DNA of 48,624 nt from a virus. Shown here piece after piece: positions 47,691 to 48,624 of the stretch. The notes below the pieces were generated by a model. It saw only the letters and a list, made by a program, of their open reading frames with translations. It ran no database searches and was not told where the DNA came from. The stretch's first letter is position 1. Every line of letters begins with the position of its first letter. The translations under genes and the position numbers were made by a program. The stretch is taken from positions 1-48,624 of IMG/VR virus record IMGVR_UViG_3300031772_004323, one strand, 5' to 3'.

Positions 47691-48624
47691 ATGGAAAGAT
47701 TAGAATTTAAAGAATTTTTAAAAGAAATCGTTGGCGAAATGATTGGCAAGGAAGAAGAACAACCATTAGAAGGTCAGTGTGCGTGGTGTTTAAGAAGGAC
47801 TCGCAATGGAAAGGCGATTGGTTCACCTCTATCCGCAAAATTACCAACTGCTTCCCATGGTATATGTCCTGAATGTAAAGAAAAGTTTTTTGATAATGGA
47901 AAAGATAGACCTTTAAATGAGGCAGAAGGATATTGTCCTAAATGTGCCAGTAGATTGTATTCAGGCGATGCGGAATATATGGATAAAACTGGTGTATGCT
48001 CTAATTGTGTGACCTATGATAAAACTCTTGATAAAAGATTTTATAATAAATATATTCAAGCTACCAAGGCTGATAAATCATTGGCCAAAAAAACGAATAA
48101 CGAAGATAATAAATTTGATGATGCTGCTATGAGCGTTGACCACGAAGAAACTTCTCGAGATAAGGCCCATAAAATTCTTCAAAAAAAGATGGGAAGTAAA
48201 TATAATAAAGAAAGGGCTGACAGAGCAATATTCCGAGCACGATTATCTCAATTTGATAAGAATAATGCAAAATTGGATGAAAATGTGATTAGATTTCGCG
48301 TTGGTGATACTTTTACGGTAACACAAAAAAGCTGGCAAAATTGTGATAATAACGCAAGAAGCATTAAGGCCTATCCAAGCTTCGACTTTGTTGCAAAGCT
48401 AAAGACATATATTGGTAAAGAAGGAAAGGTGACACATGCATTTCCTCCGGGTTATACATTTACAGGGGAATTTGAAGATGGTAAAGCGTTTCATTTGCAA
48501 GACAATTGGGTGGAAAAAACAGGCCAATTGGATATGTTTAATGGTCCCCTTGATGAATCTAAACTGAAACTTAAAGAACAAATAAAGAAAATGATAAATG
48601 AAGCGGGGGAAGAACCAGAACCAG
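47691..48624 (+). CDS. Tagged protein with two zinc ribbons, 3' end outside the window
   Basis: An open frame of at least 311 residues continues past the window edge. It begins MERLEFKEFLKEIVGEMIGK, a diverged tag with site FLKE/I. Zinc ribbon 1: CAWCLRR and CPECKEK (about residues 30-66). Zinc ribbon 2: CPKCASR and CSNCVTY (about 84-109). A charged helical part follows (DKAHKILQKKMGSKYNKERA), then a beta-rich domain (FRVGDTFTVTQKSWQNCDNN; VAKLKTYIGKEGKVTHAFPP). A strong GAGGAATAAT precedes the ATG. It is the longest tagged zinc protein after the one at 20136. Confidence 0.75.
   Translation, partial: MERLEFKEFLKEIVGEMIGKEEEQPLEGQCAWCLRRTRNGKAIGSPLSAKLPTASHGICPECKEKFFDNGKDRPLNEAEGYCPKCASRLYSGDAEYMDKTGVCSNCVTYDKTLDKRFYNKYIQATKADKSLAKKTNNEDNKFDDAAMSVDHEETSRDKAHKILQKKMGSKYNKERADRAIFRARLSQFDKNNAKLDENVIRFRVGDTFTVTQKSWQNCDNNARSIKAYPSFDFVAKLKTYIGKEGKVTHAFPPGYTFTGEFEDGKAFHLQDNWVEKTGQLDMFNGPLDESKLKLKEQIKKMINEAGEEPEP

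Noticed and set aside
1-48624. tRNA genes, integrase, attachment sites or replication origin
   Set aside because: I saw no cloverleaf with conserved loop bases, no integrase motif and no origin-like repeat cluster; a tRNA scan would be needed to exclude diverged tRNAs.

Overview
The window is a stretch of an AT-rich, gene-dense genome of a T4-related contractile-tailed phage (myovirus). The diagnostic genes are terminase large subunit (6329-7960), portal (8027-11332), prohead protease (12976-13614), scaffold (16043-17239), major capsid protein (17285-18961), neck and tail-terminator genes (28648-31905), tail sheath (36760-39999) and tail tube (44872-45363). The head genes keep the T4 order 17-20-21-22-23, but sheath and tube lie far downstream and apart from each other. 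Exported proteins with signal peptides, a lipoprotein and a possible outer-membrane protein point to a Gram-negative host. The host species cannot be named from this sequence.

Layout: 1-2871 is the end of a large repetitive tail fibre. 2912-7960 holds a glycosyltransferase-methyltransferase fusion, a ligase-like nucleotidyltransferase, a 58-residue HTH protein, a zinc-ribbon protein and the terminase. 8027-18961 is the head module; its portal gene is interrupted by an HNH-bearing intein. 19061-22796 holds small proteins that share one N-terminal tag, including a multi-zinc-ribbon fusion. 22793-25405 is a minus-strand island with a zinc-binding protein, a DUF4326 protein and a macrodomain protein. 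25567-28576 encodes two exported proteins with the same Cys-rich C-terminus. 28648-31905 is the neck/tail-terminator block. 31915-36650 carries a second, Cys-rich fibre, a spanin-like lipoprotein, a GT9-like glycosyltransferase and a sulfotransferase. 36760-45363 runs from sheath to tube and includes a HAD phosphatase, an NTase-GNAT-HEGRHR fusion and an opposite-strand homing endonuclease. 45484-46272 is an isolated exported protein on the minus strand. 46468-48624 is another run of tagged small proteins and continues past the window.

Three features tie the window together. First, at least ten proteins start with the same short amphipathic tag (for example MKKSELKQLIKEVINE). It resembles the T4 capsid-targeting sequence and contains one or two gp21-type cleavage sites (hydrophobic-x-Glu), so these may be cargo proteins packaged in the head; several carry zinc ribbons. 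Second, most transcription units begin with TATTTATA on the coding strand, often only 3-11 nt before the ATG. This is the reverse complement of the T4 late promoter core. Third, glycan-active enzymes (two glycosyltransferases, an FkbM methyltransferase and a sulfotransferase) sit beside the two fibre genes, which suggests modification of the fibres or of host surface glycans.

No gap longer than 300 bases lacks a gene. I recognised no tRNA, CRISPR array, integrase or replication origin.
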